DNA from: Pochonia chlamydosporia 170
Taxonomy: Eukaryota > Ascomycota > Sordariomycetes > Hypocreales > Clavicipitaceae
Reading direction: 5' to 3'
DNA: 64,000 nucleotides
NCBI RefSeq assembly: GCF_001653235.2
Contig: NC_035792.1
Location: forward strand, 1-64,000
A model generated the notes under the pieces. That model was not told the DNA's origin. It saw only the letters and a list, made by a program, of their open reading frames with translations, and did no database searches. A program made the position numbers and the translations under genes. This document shows positions 1 through 12,237 of the stretch, piece after piece (position 1 is the first letter of the stretch; each line of letters begins with the position of its first letter).

Positions 1-1388
1 TTTTAGCTCACTTCGCCTCGTGGTGCCCATCATGGGGTTCTCTGATTGATGTCAGTCAAATCAGCCCAGCATCCGGACACCACGTGTTCTGACATTGAAA
101 ATGCTATTCTGGACACCTGTACTCCTTCATTTTGTGCGATCATGTCATGTTTTACCACCTCCGACGGCATACTCGACATCTCAGACTGGGGGAAAGATAT
201 ACGAATGTTTTGTTTTGGTAGACCCGTTACCCGCTCCCACCCTTTCCTTTCGCCGCTGGTGTACTCATATACACCACACTCTGTAGCTGGAAGTCGTGCA
301 TTTAAGCCCGACGCGTCCAGCCCTTGTCCAATCCCGGAGCATCTTTTTTGACCATATGTTCTCCGTAACCCTTCCACTTTCGGTTTACAGCACGGGCCAT
401 TAGTTTCAATAGGCTCTTCAGGCTGTGCTTGCATGGGTCATCCTACTGGTTTCGTTAGTTGTGGCGTTGCCCTGCTCAGGTGAACACGCCTGCAGCCAAC
501 TGAGCGATTAGGAACTCAACCGAGACGGGAATTGCGAGAGCGAGAGCGCTAGCATGCGAAGCAGAGCCTGGCGGAGGGAAATGCCCAGAGACATCCAACA
601 AAACTCTTAACTCCACTGGCGATACTGCAGAAGTGTCAGGGAGACCGTTGTTCGTCCCAGCAGGATGTTACACCGAGTCGTTGTATGGTACTGTCAACCT
701 TGGTACAGTAAGCGAGACGCCTAGGCTATTGCGGCCTCAGCTGGTTGCCCCAATCTTGATCGCATCTTAATTAGTTTTGGTGCTTTAATACCATGTTGCG
801 GACTATCAAGTATTGCCAGAAAACAACACGACATTTCGAGACGGTCTATGGACGATACTGTTCGGTTAGCGGGGAGAGCCCAATAGACTGTACTTGTCGT
901 GGGGCTCCTGTCAAGTGGAAGTACCATTGCCACCAACACGATTCGTGTAATTAATGCATGAGGTGGAGACCTAAACGATCCCAGACGTTACCCAGAGGTA
1001 TTATGTATGGCTCGTCGTGTACATACTGCTCGGGACGCCGCCGGACTTCATCCAATAGTCAGTCGGCTCTGGCTGGTAGTAGACATTTCTGGGGTCGGTG
1101 AAAGGCTGCCTAAGTGATGCCGGCATATCCTGGACACGGGGTTAACGACGAGGCTGTCTACAATAGCGCACTGACATTTGACATTACGCTAATAGTGGCC
1201 TTGTTCAAGAGGGTTCAGCTGGTATACAAGACAAAAGACGCTTAACAATAAATACGATCATCTGCTACGCGTTCGTCTGGATTAAAACATATTCTCGAGT
1301 GAACAGTTATGATAAATGTCGACTAAGCCAAACCCGCCATATCCTCCAACACTGTTCCACGCAAGTGGCGAGCGTGAGTGTTTTTGCC
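1..1388. other. No recognised gene; isolated ORF on minus strand
   Basis: The only long frame is an ATG-initiated 134-codon ORF on the minus strand (434 to 30). It has scattered cysteines and no domain I recognise. Nothing here looks like a transposase or carries convincing splice signals. The left part may hold a gene cut by the window edge, but I cannot support one. Confidence 0.3.
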
Positions 1389-2660
1389 ATGGACAACCCA
1401 ACGCTCATCATCCACTGGCTGTTCAGCTGCATTGCGCTCCTGATTATGGGAACCAGACTCATTTGGAGACGTGTGGCTAAAGAGACCTACAACATGGGGG
1501 ACTACTGCACTGTTGGCGCAATTGTCTGCGCGTTGGCAAGACTTTCCTTAATTCATGTTACCCTTATATGGGGCACCAATAAACTCTCGGACTCGTATCG
1601 AAGTTCTCATATCCTCACCGCTACGGATATTTACCAACGGGAAATTGGAAGTAAGCTTGTCATAGTCAATCGTTTCTTTTATAACTCATAGTGAGTTGCT
1701 TTGCCCCTATCCGCGGCAACAATTACTCCAGCATCAACCGCAGCATACTAACAGTCCATTGAAAACTTACAGTCTATGGTTACAAAAGTTGACTTTATTG
1801 GACTTGAATTATCGCCTAATTAGACATAATCGATTCGAAAACGCCATTATAAGAACATATCTTGTCATCTTCTCCATATCCTATGTCGCTGTTCAAGTCA
1901 TGACTTTTGCCGAATGCCGGCCCTTCCACCTTTATTGGCAGGTCGTACCCAGCCCAGGTATGTATTTAGCCACTGATTAGGCTTTCTTGCTTCCATTTAA
2001 TCCGATGCCGCTGAAACGGAGCTATACGAATACTATCTATGAGGATGAGCACCTCTGACTTTTTCAAAATTAGGCAAATGTGCAGAGGCGCAAATACAGC
2101 TCTTTGTTCTCGGAATCCTTAACATTATAACAGACATTATGCTGTTCGTCCTTCCAATTCCGGTAGTACTCAAACTGCAGGTTCCATGGCGCAAGAAAGC
2201 TCAAATAGTTGCTCTATTTGCTCTTGGCGTCTTTATCATTGCCATTACGCTTATCCGATTGCCGATAAACTCGAGTCATGGACTAAGCCAGGATAACAGA
2301 ACGACCTGGATGGCTACGGAGCTGGTTACTTCTGCCATTGTTGTCAACGCTCCAGAGATATACGGGTTATGGAACAAGAAAAGAGTCCGGCAAAGGACTT
2401 TAACTCATCAAAGCAATACTCGTAGCCACAGTGGGAGTAGGAAGGAAAGCACGTACAAGACAACGATTTTGGGTAGTGGTGATTCTTACTCATTAGGCGC
2501 CATGCCTGAGGTGGGGGCTGGAATATTACAGACAACAGAGGTCATCATTGTTGAAGATGTCCAAGGCGACAGGAGAAGAGACAAGGATGATGAAGAAATA
2601 TCAGACGAGCTAGGGTATTCAACGAGATGTTCTAGTGAGAGAGAGTTCATGCGGGGTTAA
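1389..2660 (+). CDS. Fungal rhodopsin-like (SAT4-type) integral membrane protein
   Basis: Three exons, 1389-1690, 1773-1957 and 2074-2660, give an uninterrupted 357-residue protein. Introns are 82 bp (GTGAGT donor, ACTAAC branch, TTACAG end) and 116 bp (GTATGT donor, TTAG end). The joins restore typical family text: FFYNSYLWLQKLTLLDLNYR across junction 1 and a GKCAEAQIQLFVLGI stretch across junction 2. Several hydrophobic helices are visible: near the N-terminus (HWLFSCIALLIMG), mid-protein (TYLVIFSISYVAVQ) and later (MLFVLPIPVVLK, IVALFALGVFIIAITLIRL). A hydrophilic Ser/Arg/Glu-rich cytoplasmic tail follows. Members of this large Pezizomycotina family are seven-helix membrane proteins of mostly unknown ligand. 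I chose ATG 1389 because helix 1 starts right after it; an upstream GTG in the same frame is unlikely in a fungus. This is the best-preserved ordinary host gene in the window. Confidence 0.85.
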
Positions 2661-5600
2661 GCCACGCACAATGTTCAAATGAATGGAACTGGGATGGCCA
2701 TGCTGTGAGAGTTCAGTCGTCATGGGTCGTCTTTATTCTTTGAGTATTACTATTCGCACAGATACAAATCTCTATTTGCACAGATATGCGTCTCACTTTT
2801 GACTCACCAACCCCACCCTGGCCACCATATGCCAATCCCTATCGAGCTCACCAATACCAAAAATAATCCTATCTTTTTCTCTGACGTTCTCTGCCATGCG
2901 CTTTTCAGCCCGGGCAATAAGTAAGCTGAACTCTGCCATGTTGCAAAACGGATTGCATTTTCCGATTTAGGTGCTCAAATACGAACGACGCGCCGCCTTT
3001 GAACGGGTGCGGTGACGACGCCAGATGGTTCGTCGTTATCCGCAATGCCGTGGCATGACCACCAGGTAGGGACTTTTGTAAGTGGACAGAAGGGTTATGA
3101 AACAACGAATGCTGTTGTCCAGGAACTACAACCTACCGGGGTGGAGCGGTGGAACTGAAGGGCATTTATGCGAGAAGCCATCGCCAGGCAGTGGAAGGAA
3201 GGAGGCAGCGACATGACTTCAGCACATAGAGTCACCAACCTACCAAGTCAGATCCCGAAAGATCTGCTGTCTACAGGAAGTTCAGGCCCACTGCTCTTTT
3301 CCAGGCATGTCGTAATGACACAACCTCCTATAGAACAGATATCACCCTGATTTGGTCCGTCGTGGCAGTAGTATGCCCGATGGGGAGGCAATTTTGGAAT
3401 ATTGTCCTAATCCCGAAGGCTACCTGAATTACGCCATCCCTGGTCCGCTGCGGCCAGTAGGAGCCATCGCTTAACCCTGTGAGTGCTTCCTAAAATGGAG
3501 AGTTGAATTTTGGAAGCCAGTATGTTGGTGGCTGTTAAACTTCAAATAGTCTCATTCAGACGCGGGGTGTGATGTAGTCACAGCCCACTACCTTACCTTC
3601 AGGTTCCAAAGCCTGCTTTCAGTCACAAATCTCCAACGGAGTGCTCGTGCCACACCCCCAGCATTTTCAGGAACATTACCCGGGCAGTGTGGGCACGACT
3701 ATTCAAGCGTGTAGCTATTATCTTACGCCGTGGTGCAACAGTGCGAGGTAGCAATGCGAATGGCTGGCGACAAGTTCGGGCTGTCGTGGCAAGTTTTCCC
3801 GAGTGTCTTACAACAGATAACTTCGTCGGGGGATAAAACCGCCCGCAGACCGGGTTGCCGTTGAAATAATGACGATGAAGAAGTTCGACATCGCTGGTCT
3901 TGAGAAGGCTTTACCGGAAGACGAAGATGGGGTAGGTATATACATTGTTTTAATCTATCTTGTCTAGAGCTAATAGGAGGTTGTTGTTTATACAATACGA
4001 TAGCTACTGTTGGACGCAACTTGTGATAGTAATATGCGTTGCATTGAAGCACTTTTGTCGCGTTACGCGGTTCCAGTTCAATTTTTACTACGCTGAAGAT
4101 GCAGTTCTTGATTCAATAGCCTGTCAATTGCCTGTGTATTCTTGACTTCTTGTCCTCCTCTTGCCAGAGGGATTCACGTCATTTATCTTAGCAAAGAAGC
4201 ATTATTTCCAGCCTTCTAATTATTTCCAAGTGGCTGGCCAGCCTCTTCACCTTCTGATATCCATGATTTTATGACATCCAGCAATTACTCCAAGTCTGCT
4301 TGTTCAATCAACAGAGGCAGCCTTATCCGACAACTTTGCGCGGTTAGAGACAAAAGTGGTTATGGAGACCTCTTAGCAGGGGCAGCAACAAATCTTCTGT
4401 TGCCGCCGGGCCTGTCTGTCTCATTCTGAAGAGCCTCCTTTCGCTTTTTGGCCTCCATCCTGGCATTTCTTCAGGGGCTTGGAAGACATGTGCTGTGTTA
4501 AATACCTGAGCAGAGTTAGGATCAGTGCAATGAAACAGGCAATTAGGCAATATTACCGAACCAATTACTCGAAAAGTCGGAGGATGATGGTCTAGTTCCA
4601 CTCTGAAACACGTGGCAGGGCTGGCCACCTTGATTGAACGCCTCAAAACTGCGGCAGCCTCCGAGTAATCCATGCAAGCACCTGAAAATATTGGCTGACC
4701 CTTGTACGAGGCTCATGCCTGAAAGGGCAGGTGGTGTCGAGCAGGTTCCCCACATCGGTCCCCTGTCAATATTTCATGGCAGAAGTCCACGAAATCACAA
4801 CCACAAAACGTATCTTTCTCCTCCCCCCGTCTCCAAGGCTCCAAAGGCCATCCCCTGATTATCTTGGCATGAGACAGGCAGCCTGTTCGGAATGACGTAT
4901 TTATGGCGTGATGTACGAGAGAGGGAAATGAAGGTGACGGCAGACAGCTGAGGCATTGAATCTAGACATGCATCACACGTGTCAGCACAACAAGGTAGAA
5001 CTGTGAACAAGGGTCGCATCCGGATGCTCTGCGGATGTCACTAGTGGGAAAAACTCGGCCTTAAAATGTTGACAGGTTTTGACCCACTACTAGAGTCTGC
5101 GCGTTGAGGCGAGGACTAAAACTTTAAACGATCAGTGCCGCCACAGCCCGCCACTCTGTTCAAGGCAATATGATGTCTCCCGAGCAGAAATTGACGGGTT
5201 GTGAATATGGAGTGGCTTGGAATCGATGCATCGATGCGACTCCATATATTGGAGAGCGTGGTTGGGAGTATCTGGTAACTAACGCAACAGCGGTCTAGCA
5301 ACAAAGCTGCAATGCAGACCTCACGTAGAGGCCCCTTGATTTGCTGAAGCGAAGATGATGATCTGCCATCCGTCTCGGGACAATCCACACCCCTGCCCGC
5401 CATGGTGCGGTAGGGTTGTCCTAATCTCAACTGTTCACTGGCACGGCCAGGCACGCAGGCATCTCAGTGTCATACTGGAGCCGTAGGTGCCGCATTAGCG
5501 TTTAATAGTTACCGTCTCGATACAACAAATGTTCCCTGAGCTGACCCTGGCCGCCCTTGCTTGCTCCTTTTTCCTACCTGCGACACCCATGACTTGGTGA

Positions 5601-5752
5601 TAAATGTTGTCCTTGAGCTAGATGGATATCATGGCTGGGATAAGTCGTACCCGTAGCTCCGAAGTGATTATGGACGTAAAACAATAACGACAAAGAGGGA
5701 TGCGCGTTTCTTTGAACAAACCACAGATATTACTTCCTGGTGCTCCCTCAGC
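2661..5752. other. Gene-poor stretch, no supported gene
   Basis: About 3 kb with only short overlapping frames on both strands. I see no domain, no consistent exon chain and no transposon coding signal. A dispersed repeat copy lies at 4247-4332. The remainder looks like decayed intergenic sequence. Confidence 0.4.
4247..4332 (+). repeat. Dispersed repeat ending in TTATCCGACAA, copy 1
   Basis: Matches copies at 56493-56572, 56566-56650 (opposite strand) and 61142-61228. Shared landmarks in order are a TTATGACA block, CCAAGTxTGCTTGTTC, ATCAACAGAGGCA and TTATCCGACAA. Class is unknown; it may be the end of a non-autonomous DNA transposon. Confidence 0.5.
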
Positions 5753-6378
5753 ATGTCACCCACGCCACCAAGCTGCACTACTCAGCGTAAAAGTAAGGAT
5801 TTACAACACTTTGACAATGATTTTGGGCTCACCCTGAATTTGTATAATGAAACGGTGTGCAAGCCTCATTCGTTGCTAATCTTCCGCAAGGATCTCGCCA
5901 GACCGCTAAATTAACTCCGGAGAAATTAGAACGCAAACGGACTCTTGATCGAATAGCCCAGCGCGCAGCTCGACAGAGAACCAAGCAATATATAGCACGA
6001 CTTGAATCCGCGGTTAGAGAGCTGCACTCACAGACTGCCAGTGACCAAGTGGTAAAAGAATTGATCTCGCGAAACCAAGCATTGACCGCTGAGGTTGTCT
6101 ACCTTCAAACTTGCCTAACATTTAAAAATGGCATCGTGTCGTGGACGCCATTCCCAGAGTTATACCGCGTGGAGAAGCACCTCCAATTTCCCCGTCCTGC
6201 GGGATCGGCACCTCCTGGTCCATGGACATATCAGCAGGTCAGTGGACCTAGCAATGCGTCCGCATTTAACACAATATCACCAGCTGAGATTTCCGGTACG
6301 ACAATGTTCACGGACAAGCAACCACAACACGGAAATGTCGATCAGCACACACCCCTGGAGCATTCATTAGTGTGGTGA
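5753..6378 (+). CDS. Small bZIP-domain protein, copy 1 of 3 (bZIP-A)
   Basis: Proposed exons are 5753-5792 and 5864-6378, joined across a GTAAGG intron, giving 184 residues. The acceptor is an unusual AAG, so the first exon is less certain. The basic region is RKRTLDRIAQRAARQRTKQY, the fungal bZIP signature with AQRAxRxR, followed by a short leucine zipper (ARLESAVRELHSQT, then ELISRNQALTAEVVYLQ). The rest is Ser/Pro/Gln-rich. Such proteins are nuclear DNA-binding factors; nothing shows this copy's targets. Copies 2 (14341-15320) and 3 (28680-29140) share both coding and flanking sequence, so this is a duplicated segment. The 3' flank is split by the 6470-7234 element. Copy 1 is the only one with an open frame throughout. 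Confidence 0.6.
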
Positions 6379-6469
6379 TGGAATTATGAACATGAAATAC
6401 CCGGTGCTCCTCAGGTTCTTGAACATGCGGAGTCGGAAGGGAATTCATGATCCATGCGGGTGAAGGAGG

Positions 6470-7234
6470 CAGTGAAGTAAATAGTGCAAAATACCGTATA
6501 CGATATTTTTTCGACCTCACACTGCACTGTATTGTTTAGGAATTTGCTGCACTGCACGGTATACGGTATTGCACTGTATTTGAGCAATATCGTATTGCAA
6601 TATCGTATTGCACGGCGTGCAAAGAGCCGCATGGCCCAGGCATGAAGCTAACCAAATTGAGTAAGGTTGAGGTTCTACAATGTCTCACCAACCGTAAATT
6701 ATGAAGCTATTCGCGGCCAACATGTAATAGTTTGCTTTTTCCGAGAGACGAGAGCGCTTCGATGTACGCTTCTTCTTCTTGAATTGAGAGGGCGACAACG
6801 GCGAAGTATACGTTTCTCCCATGTCAGAATCTCCGTTGTCGCTGGCAGCTGATGAATCAGCCACTAGGGATGTTGGGGATGATATAGCCGTAAAGGAAGC
6901 GGCAACACCTGAGTGTTGAGAAGTCATTATGTATTAGATCAAAAATTGTCGACGGAAGTGAAATTTCAGGGGTTGACACGCTTTATTGCAGAGAAATCCT
7001 TCAATTGGGATCTTCATTCATTACGCCTGATGCGTACAGTAAGGGCCTCGTATTACTCGTGTTGCACTGTATTTGCACTGGATGAATATCATATTATACG
7101 ATATTCGAACGACCTCGCACTGCACTGTACGGTTTTCTATTTTTCTTGCACTGCACGGTATAAAAATACAGTGCAGGCAATACGATATTGAATACGATAT
7201 CGTCTTATTTACGGCCACACTATTTACATCACTG
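6470..7234 (-). mobile_element. Non-autonomous hAT element (deletion derivative of hAT-B), 765 bp
   Basis: Terminal inverted repeats start CAGTGAAGTAAATAGTG on the left and CAGTGATGTAAATAGTG (complement) on the right. The flanks carry a perfect 8-bp duplication, GAAGGAGG, at 6462-6469 and 7235-7242. bZIP-A copy 2 supplies the empty site, reading GGGAAAGGAGGGATTGAG without the element. About 80 codons of transposase N-terminus survive on the minus strand (6927 to 6685). The left 250 bp match 8255-8500, so this is an internally deleted member of the same family. It is rich in GCACTG and CGATAT subterminal motifs, as expected for transposase-binding ends. Confidence 0.85.
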
Positions 7235-7242
7235 GAAGGAGG

Positions 7243-7523
7243 GATTGAGTAGATGAATTACTCGCTTTGGAACACTTTGAGCTTGGGGGAATTCGCTAGA
7301 AGAGCCGAGTATAGAGATATTTTCACAGTTTAGCAGATATTTCGAATCATTGAACGCCTGGTATGAACGCCGAGACAGTCGATATGCTAAGAAGCAAGCC
7401 GGCTTCCTTCCAAACAAAGGCTTTCTTGCCCTGTCGCGAGTAACGGGGAGCTTCGGAAACATCCTGCTTTACTGGGAGCCAACCTTCGCCCTGATTCGCA
7501 ACATTGAAGACCGCCATCAAGTA
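7243..7523. other. Continuation of bZIP-A 3' flank, then unassigned
   Basis: 7243-7350 continues the bZIP-A segment interrupted by the MITE: it aligns with the complement of about 14341-14440 (GATTGAGTAGATGAATTACT and onward to CAGATATTTCGA). Beyond that, similarity fades and I see no gene. Confidence 0.5.
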
Positions 7524-8236
7524 TCAAACAAACTTTGCTGGTAATGGTTGGAAGTGTGAAGGATAATCAAGGCATATTGTGGCCCAAATTCCTTTGCTTG
7601 GTGGCTCAGAGCCACGCTGGTTTGCATATTCACTTCCAACAACGTTCTTGCGCTCCTCTGGTGAAGGAAGTGTCCATAAACTTTCGAAAGCGCGTACTCC
7701 AATTTTGGCTCCATTATAGCGAAGCGAAAGCCCATTTGCAAACATCCTGTGGTATCGCTAAGCGTGAGAATTGTTTTGGATGCCTCCCACAATCTCGAAC
7801 GGTCTGCCGGGTCGAGGACTGGCAGACGACAACCTCATATTGAGCTCAGCTAGCTCATTCTCGGGATCCCTGTTACGCTGAGAAAGCCGCTCAAGGGTCG
7901 TGCTGCGCATACTTGCTCCGGCACAGCTTTTCCTTCTGAGCTCATCCACTTCTCGCCGTAGCCAATCCATATATTCTCTGGTTCTCATGCGGGTAGCCCT
8001 TTGAGCCTCTTGGGTATGGATTCGCTTACGAGCTAACGGAGCTAGAGGTAACGCAGAGACGCGTCGGATTCCTGCATTAGATACCGGTTAGGATCCATCA
8101 AAACTGGCTGGGCAGGCTCCAGTGGTTGGTTGGTAGAGTGGCCGATAGTCTGACAGGAATTATCTTCCGAGCTGAATGGCACTTTCTGGTCGTTGCTTGC
8201 TTTGATACTAACAATGCTGGTCTCCAAGCTCGTCAT
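7524..8236 (-). pseudogene. Second bZIP gene, broken (bZIP-B)
   Basis: Reading leftwards from ATG 8236, a Ser/Gln-rich N-terminus ends at SDASLRYL. After a one-base frame change near 8049 the basic region follows, ARKRIHTQEAQRATRMRTRE, then the zipper YMDWLRREVDELRRK and a coiled segment (LERLSQRNRDPENELAELN). At 7758-7760 a TAG interrupts the frame, which then continues for 78 codons ending in WATICLDYPSHFQP. This resembles the Trp/Pro-containing C-termini of fungal bZIP proteins, from memory. The stop would be CAG before a C-to-T change. The gene starts only 19 bp from the hAT-B end at 8255, so its promoter was probably displaced by that insertion. It is distinct in sequence from bZIP-A. 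Confidence 0.6.
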
Positions 8237-8254
8237 AGATGATACAGCGGTTAG

Positions 8255-9586
8255 CAGTGATGTAAATAGTGCAAAATACCGTATACGATATTTTTTCAAC
8301 TCCAAACTGCACTGGATTGTTTAGGAATTTGCTGCACTGCACTGTGTACGGTATTGCACTGTATTTGACCAATATCGTATTGCAATATCATATTGCACGC
8401 CGTGCAACGAGCCGCATGGCCCAAGCATAAGGCTAACCGAATTGAGTAACATTGAGGCTCAAAGCTGTCTCGCTGACCGTAGAAATTTAAAGCTATTCGC
8501 GCCAACATAGAATAGTATTCGTTTTCCGAAGGATGAGACAGCTCGACAAAACGGTCTCTCACACCTCAGTTGCGTTAGGCTAAGGTTTTAGATTGGGACA
8601 ATAGACATAACTTAACTTATTGCACGCCACTCGTATTGTTCATATGCTATCTACTGCTCATACAGTCATGTTGTCAGATATAATGTTAGAAGGCCCCTGC
8701 TGTTCATCCTCATTCATTGCTTCTGTATCCAAAACAAGTCCAATGTCGTCAACCCAAGCCACCAGATGAGTCTTTGACCAGGACTTTATGCACTCAATTG
8801 CCTCAATTATGCCAATTCCCAACCTATTTCTGCGATCTTGGAGGGTGATCTTGGTGTCAGAGAAGAGGCGTTCTGGTTCGGCAGACATTGCTGGAATTGA
8901 CAAAAGATCTAGCGCCATTTTGGAAAGGTTTTGGTACAGCGTTTGTTGTGTATCCTCCAGCCACCACTTTCGCACGTCCTTGACCTTAATCCTTGGGGCT
9001 GATATCTAACTCTGATACTCATCAAACTGGGTAGGAAGATCGAGATCCTCCTGCTCGTCTTCCCAAGCAAGAAACGAATTTCTCACTGGTGGCTTGTCAA
9101 CTAAGGCATGAGCCGGCGACTCGGCCAACCTGGCGACCGGTGCGTAGCGAGTTTTCCAGAGGCCTTCTACGGCGGTCTTGCTACTATCAATCCACTCAGG
9201 GTGGTCCTCCCAGGCGACATCAAAGTAGTGCCACTTCCGGTGGGGACTGAGGACAATAGCTGAAACATATGCAGATGAACGCTCCGTAAGAGTGTAATAC
9301 GCGTCGAGTTTCGCCCAACCAGCCTCAACACAAGGCGCCATAAAAGCGTCACTTCCTACTAAGCAAGAAGTCCATTATTGGTAGCGTTCTGTCAATTGTG
9401 TGCGTGTGACCTTCTGTAGCCTTGGTTGCATCGGCGAATGATTTGAGGAAGTTGCAAACTTTTTTTTTAGCTCAGCCCAGTCTTGCTCTGAGAGTGAGTC
9501 AAGCTTTAAGTCTTTCTCCTTGGAGCAAAAGTAATCAATTTGATCTGCAAGTTCGATAGCTCTCGCGGTCATGTAGTACTTGGAGT
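8255..9586 (-). mobile_element. hAT-B, 3' fragment with broken transposase
   Basis: The end at 8255 reads CAGTGATGTAAATAGTGC, the same terminus as the 765-bp derivative at 6470. The minus strand (about 9580 to 8658) encodes the transposase C-terminus: GWAKLDAYYTLT, then KWWLEDTQQ and the hAT dimerisation signature LSIPAMSAEPERLFSDTKIT. It resembles the intact protein at 33545-35705. A TAG at 9006-9008 interrupts EYQS/ISAPR in frame (CAG is the likely ancestor), and a block before FMAPCVEAGWAK is missing. The 5' part and its inverted repeat are absent: sequence stops at 9586, where hAT-A begins with CAGGGTGGTTTTCC. Non-functional. Confidence 0.75.
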
Positions 9587-12237
9587 CAGGGTGGTTTTCC
9601 ATATATGGAAAGGGGTGCAATCCATTCTGAAGTATTGCCCCACATTTATTACGAGTATTGCAATACACCTTTCCATACTTGGTCCGTGCGCTGTCACCAA
9701 GGAGCATCCACTTCACTATGGAAACAATAGACAAGTGGCATTGTACGATCAATTAAAAGTTAAGAAATAAGTAAGGAAATTTAACGATCGAAGTCCTACG
9801 AAAACGATATCCGGTGAAATTTTCTCGATTCATGAGAAGTAGGCATGGAAATCGGAGGAAAAATTTACCCGAAAACGTGAACCTCTCCGCCTTCGCAACC
9901 CTTCAGAGTATCGTTTCTGACCCATTGCTTTAAACATTCTCCTTTTTCAACTTGGTCCGCGTCTAATTATGCCCTTTCCCAGGAGATAGTGCGACGAGTG
10001 CCTGAGAATACTCGCTCCGGCTCATCACTCATAGCTGGCATTGACAGAATATCTATTGCCATCCGTGATAGCCGTGGCCATCGTTTCCTTTGTTGCTCTT
10101 GAAGCCACCATGACAAAGCAGTCATCGGCGTAATGTCGTACGGATCATACGAAATGTAATCTTCATACTCATCTTGACTTGATGGCCGAGTACAATTCTG
10201 CAGATTCCTAGAAATACGATCAAACGCATCGAGATCCTTGTCTCCCTCATCATCCACTAGATGGTGCGAAAGGGCATCGGCATCTGTTGCATCTCGGTAT
10301 GCGAGCCAAAGGTCCTTAACCTGCTTAAAAGCAGGTTTATGCCATTTCTTCTTCCAGTTCGCGTAGATATACGTCTTGCGATAACTTGGATGGAGGATCA
10401 AGGCGGCTGCATAATAAGGCGAACTGTCTGTTTTGCTGTAATATTTATCGAACACTTCCCAACCTCTCTAGATTCTAGACGAAAGTTCTGGGTCTAATTT
10501 ATATACGATCTATCGCACTATATTAGCGTTAGCGTAATGAGATGAAAGTAAGCAACTTACCAAAGCCTCATCAAAGCATCAGATCAAGACGTCCATTATA
10601 AAGAGTACTTTATCCAGCGTGGCGTGATCCCCTTGTGTGGCCAATGTTGCTCGTGAGAATGGCTGAAGAATGTCTTTAATTGTGCGAAGCCTCACCCACT
10701 TTTCTGGCAACAGAAAATCCGCGGAAAGGTCATCGAAATGATTCTTCGTGTAGGAGTCCAGGGCACTCGCAATCCCTTGTTCAGTGGCAACCTGCAGCAT
10801 TTGATACCAACTATTCCACCTCGTACGATTGTCCAGGGGAATTAATCTCCCTGCAAGCTCCTTGAACTCTTTGGTACGTCCTGACGAACTCCGAATGTTG
10901 ACAACCAAGTTGTGCAGTTTGCCCAACGGGCCAAGGAGTCGAAACTTAGCCCGCTGCTTTTGGATTTCCGCATGCCCTTCGCTGTCATCGTACAGTTCAC
11001 ATTGGTTTAAGTCTAGCGAATCTTTGAACAGGAAAGCCTGGACAGCCAAGTTAATTACATGGCCGAGACATCGGAGGCGGTGAACTTCCGGATCCCAATC
11101 AATGTCCTCCTCTTCCCTAAGACATGTGCTCGACGCTCGACAGAGGGTGTCGTTCGTACTCGAATTATCTCCCACAACACTACCAATGCGTCGCAAAATG
11201 CCAAAATCTCGCAAGACCGGAAGAAGGGTAACGAATTGTTCTTCACCTGAGTGGTTTGCTACTGGGCGAAGGGCAAGGAGGGCTTTGCTTCGCGCTTCTT
11301 GTGCGTGGTCGACAAAGTGAGCACATATTCCAAGAAGAAGGAGTCGATTTGGAGACGTCCAAATATCAAGAGAAAGATGAATCTTAGATATTGCTGACTG
11401 GAGCTTCTTTCGTATGACATCCTTTGCCGACAGGAAATGCTGGTCTATGATTTTCGGTATGGTTGAAAGGGCGAAGGGGAGGAAATCCTTTGCAACTGGG
11501 TTCAAGGTAGAAATGAAGAGATGGAATTCACGGGATTCGACAATTCGGTAAGGGAGGTTTCGTACGACGATCAGCCATGCCAACGCCTTGTTTATTTTGT
11601 CTTGATCAAGGTAACTTTTGAAGACCTGCGCCTCGATCTCGGTTGTGCGACCCAGATCCTGCGCTTGCTGGTACAGCTGTTCAAACCCTTCAAAAATGGA
11701 CGACTGAAGAGGGGTCAAATCTTCTATAACCCGGATATTGTGTTTGCTCTCGAGGTGTTTTCGAAAGTTAGTGGTAACCGACGTGCTGTAGGCATTCTCC
11801 TGGGGGCAATGACGGCAATAGAGAAGGCGATTCCGGCCTTTGAACTCCGTTTCTCCCCTCACGGCCGTACGAGCATGGCTCCAAGTCCCCACTGCAGTTC
11901 TGCCTCTCGTATTGCGAGACCTTGAGGTTGAAGATTCCGATATAATTGATTCGGAATCGAAGAAGGATATCACACTTTCAGACTCCATCACGGCCGCAAC
12001 CTAACCATACAAATTGGTGGGGAAAGTGACTTGTGGATGTGTGGATTCTTAGCGGGGGTTAGGAGCCCTCAAGCCCTTGGACGGCCCCCTGTAGCATTCC
12101 CTGTACGGTCCCCTGTTAGTGGCACAGCCTCGTCAATAGTTTAATGAGTATTGCAATACTATTATCCATGTCGATACCCTGTCCATGTCCATATATGGAA
12201 AAGGTATTTCCATACTTGGGTATGGAAAACCACCCTG
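9587..12237 (-). mobile_element. hAT-A element, decayed, 2.65 kb
   Basis: Ends are matching inverted repeats, CAGGGTGGTTTTCCATA at 9587 and its complement ending at 12237, enclosing a hAT transposase gene on the minus strand. The 8-bp flanks (CTTGGAGT and GTTACGTC) do not match, so one flank may have been rearranged. The 334 bp at the 12237 end recur nearly unchanged at 41940-42275. The element abuts hAT-B sequence on its left, suggesting insertion into that older copy. Confidence 0.7.
9865..11988 (-). pseudogene. hAT-A transposase, three stop codons
   Basis: From ATG 11988 the protein has a BED-type zinc finger (YCRHCPQ... then FRKHLESKH), followed by the hAT RNase-H-like core: IHLSLDIWTSPNRLLLLGI with the first Asp, GSVVGDNSSTND with the second, RLRCLGHVINLAVQAFLF and TRWNSW. 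After a GTAAGT intron starting near 10561 come GWEVFDKYYSKTDSSPYYAAA and the dimerisation block LSMPAMSDEPERVFSGTRRT. The frame is broken by TGA in LI*CFDEAL (10579-10581), TAG just before GWEVFDKYY, and TAA at 9967-9969 in WERA*LDADQV. The last frame stays open 34 codons further, to 9865. All three stops fit a C-to-T change from CGA or CAG/CAA. The transposase is inactive. Confidence 0.8.

Noticed and set aside
10680..11925. Several plus-strand frames inside hAT-A
   Set aside because: Antisense shadows of the transposase; no domain of their own.
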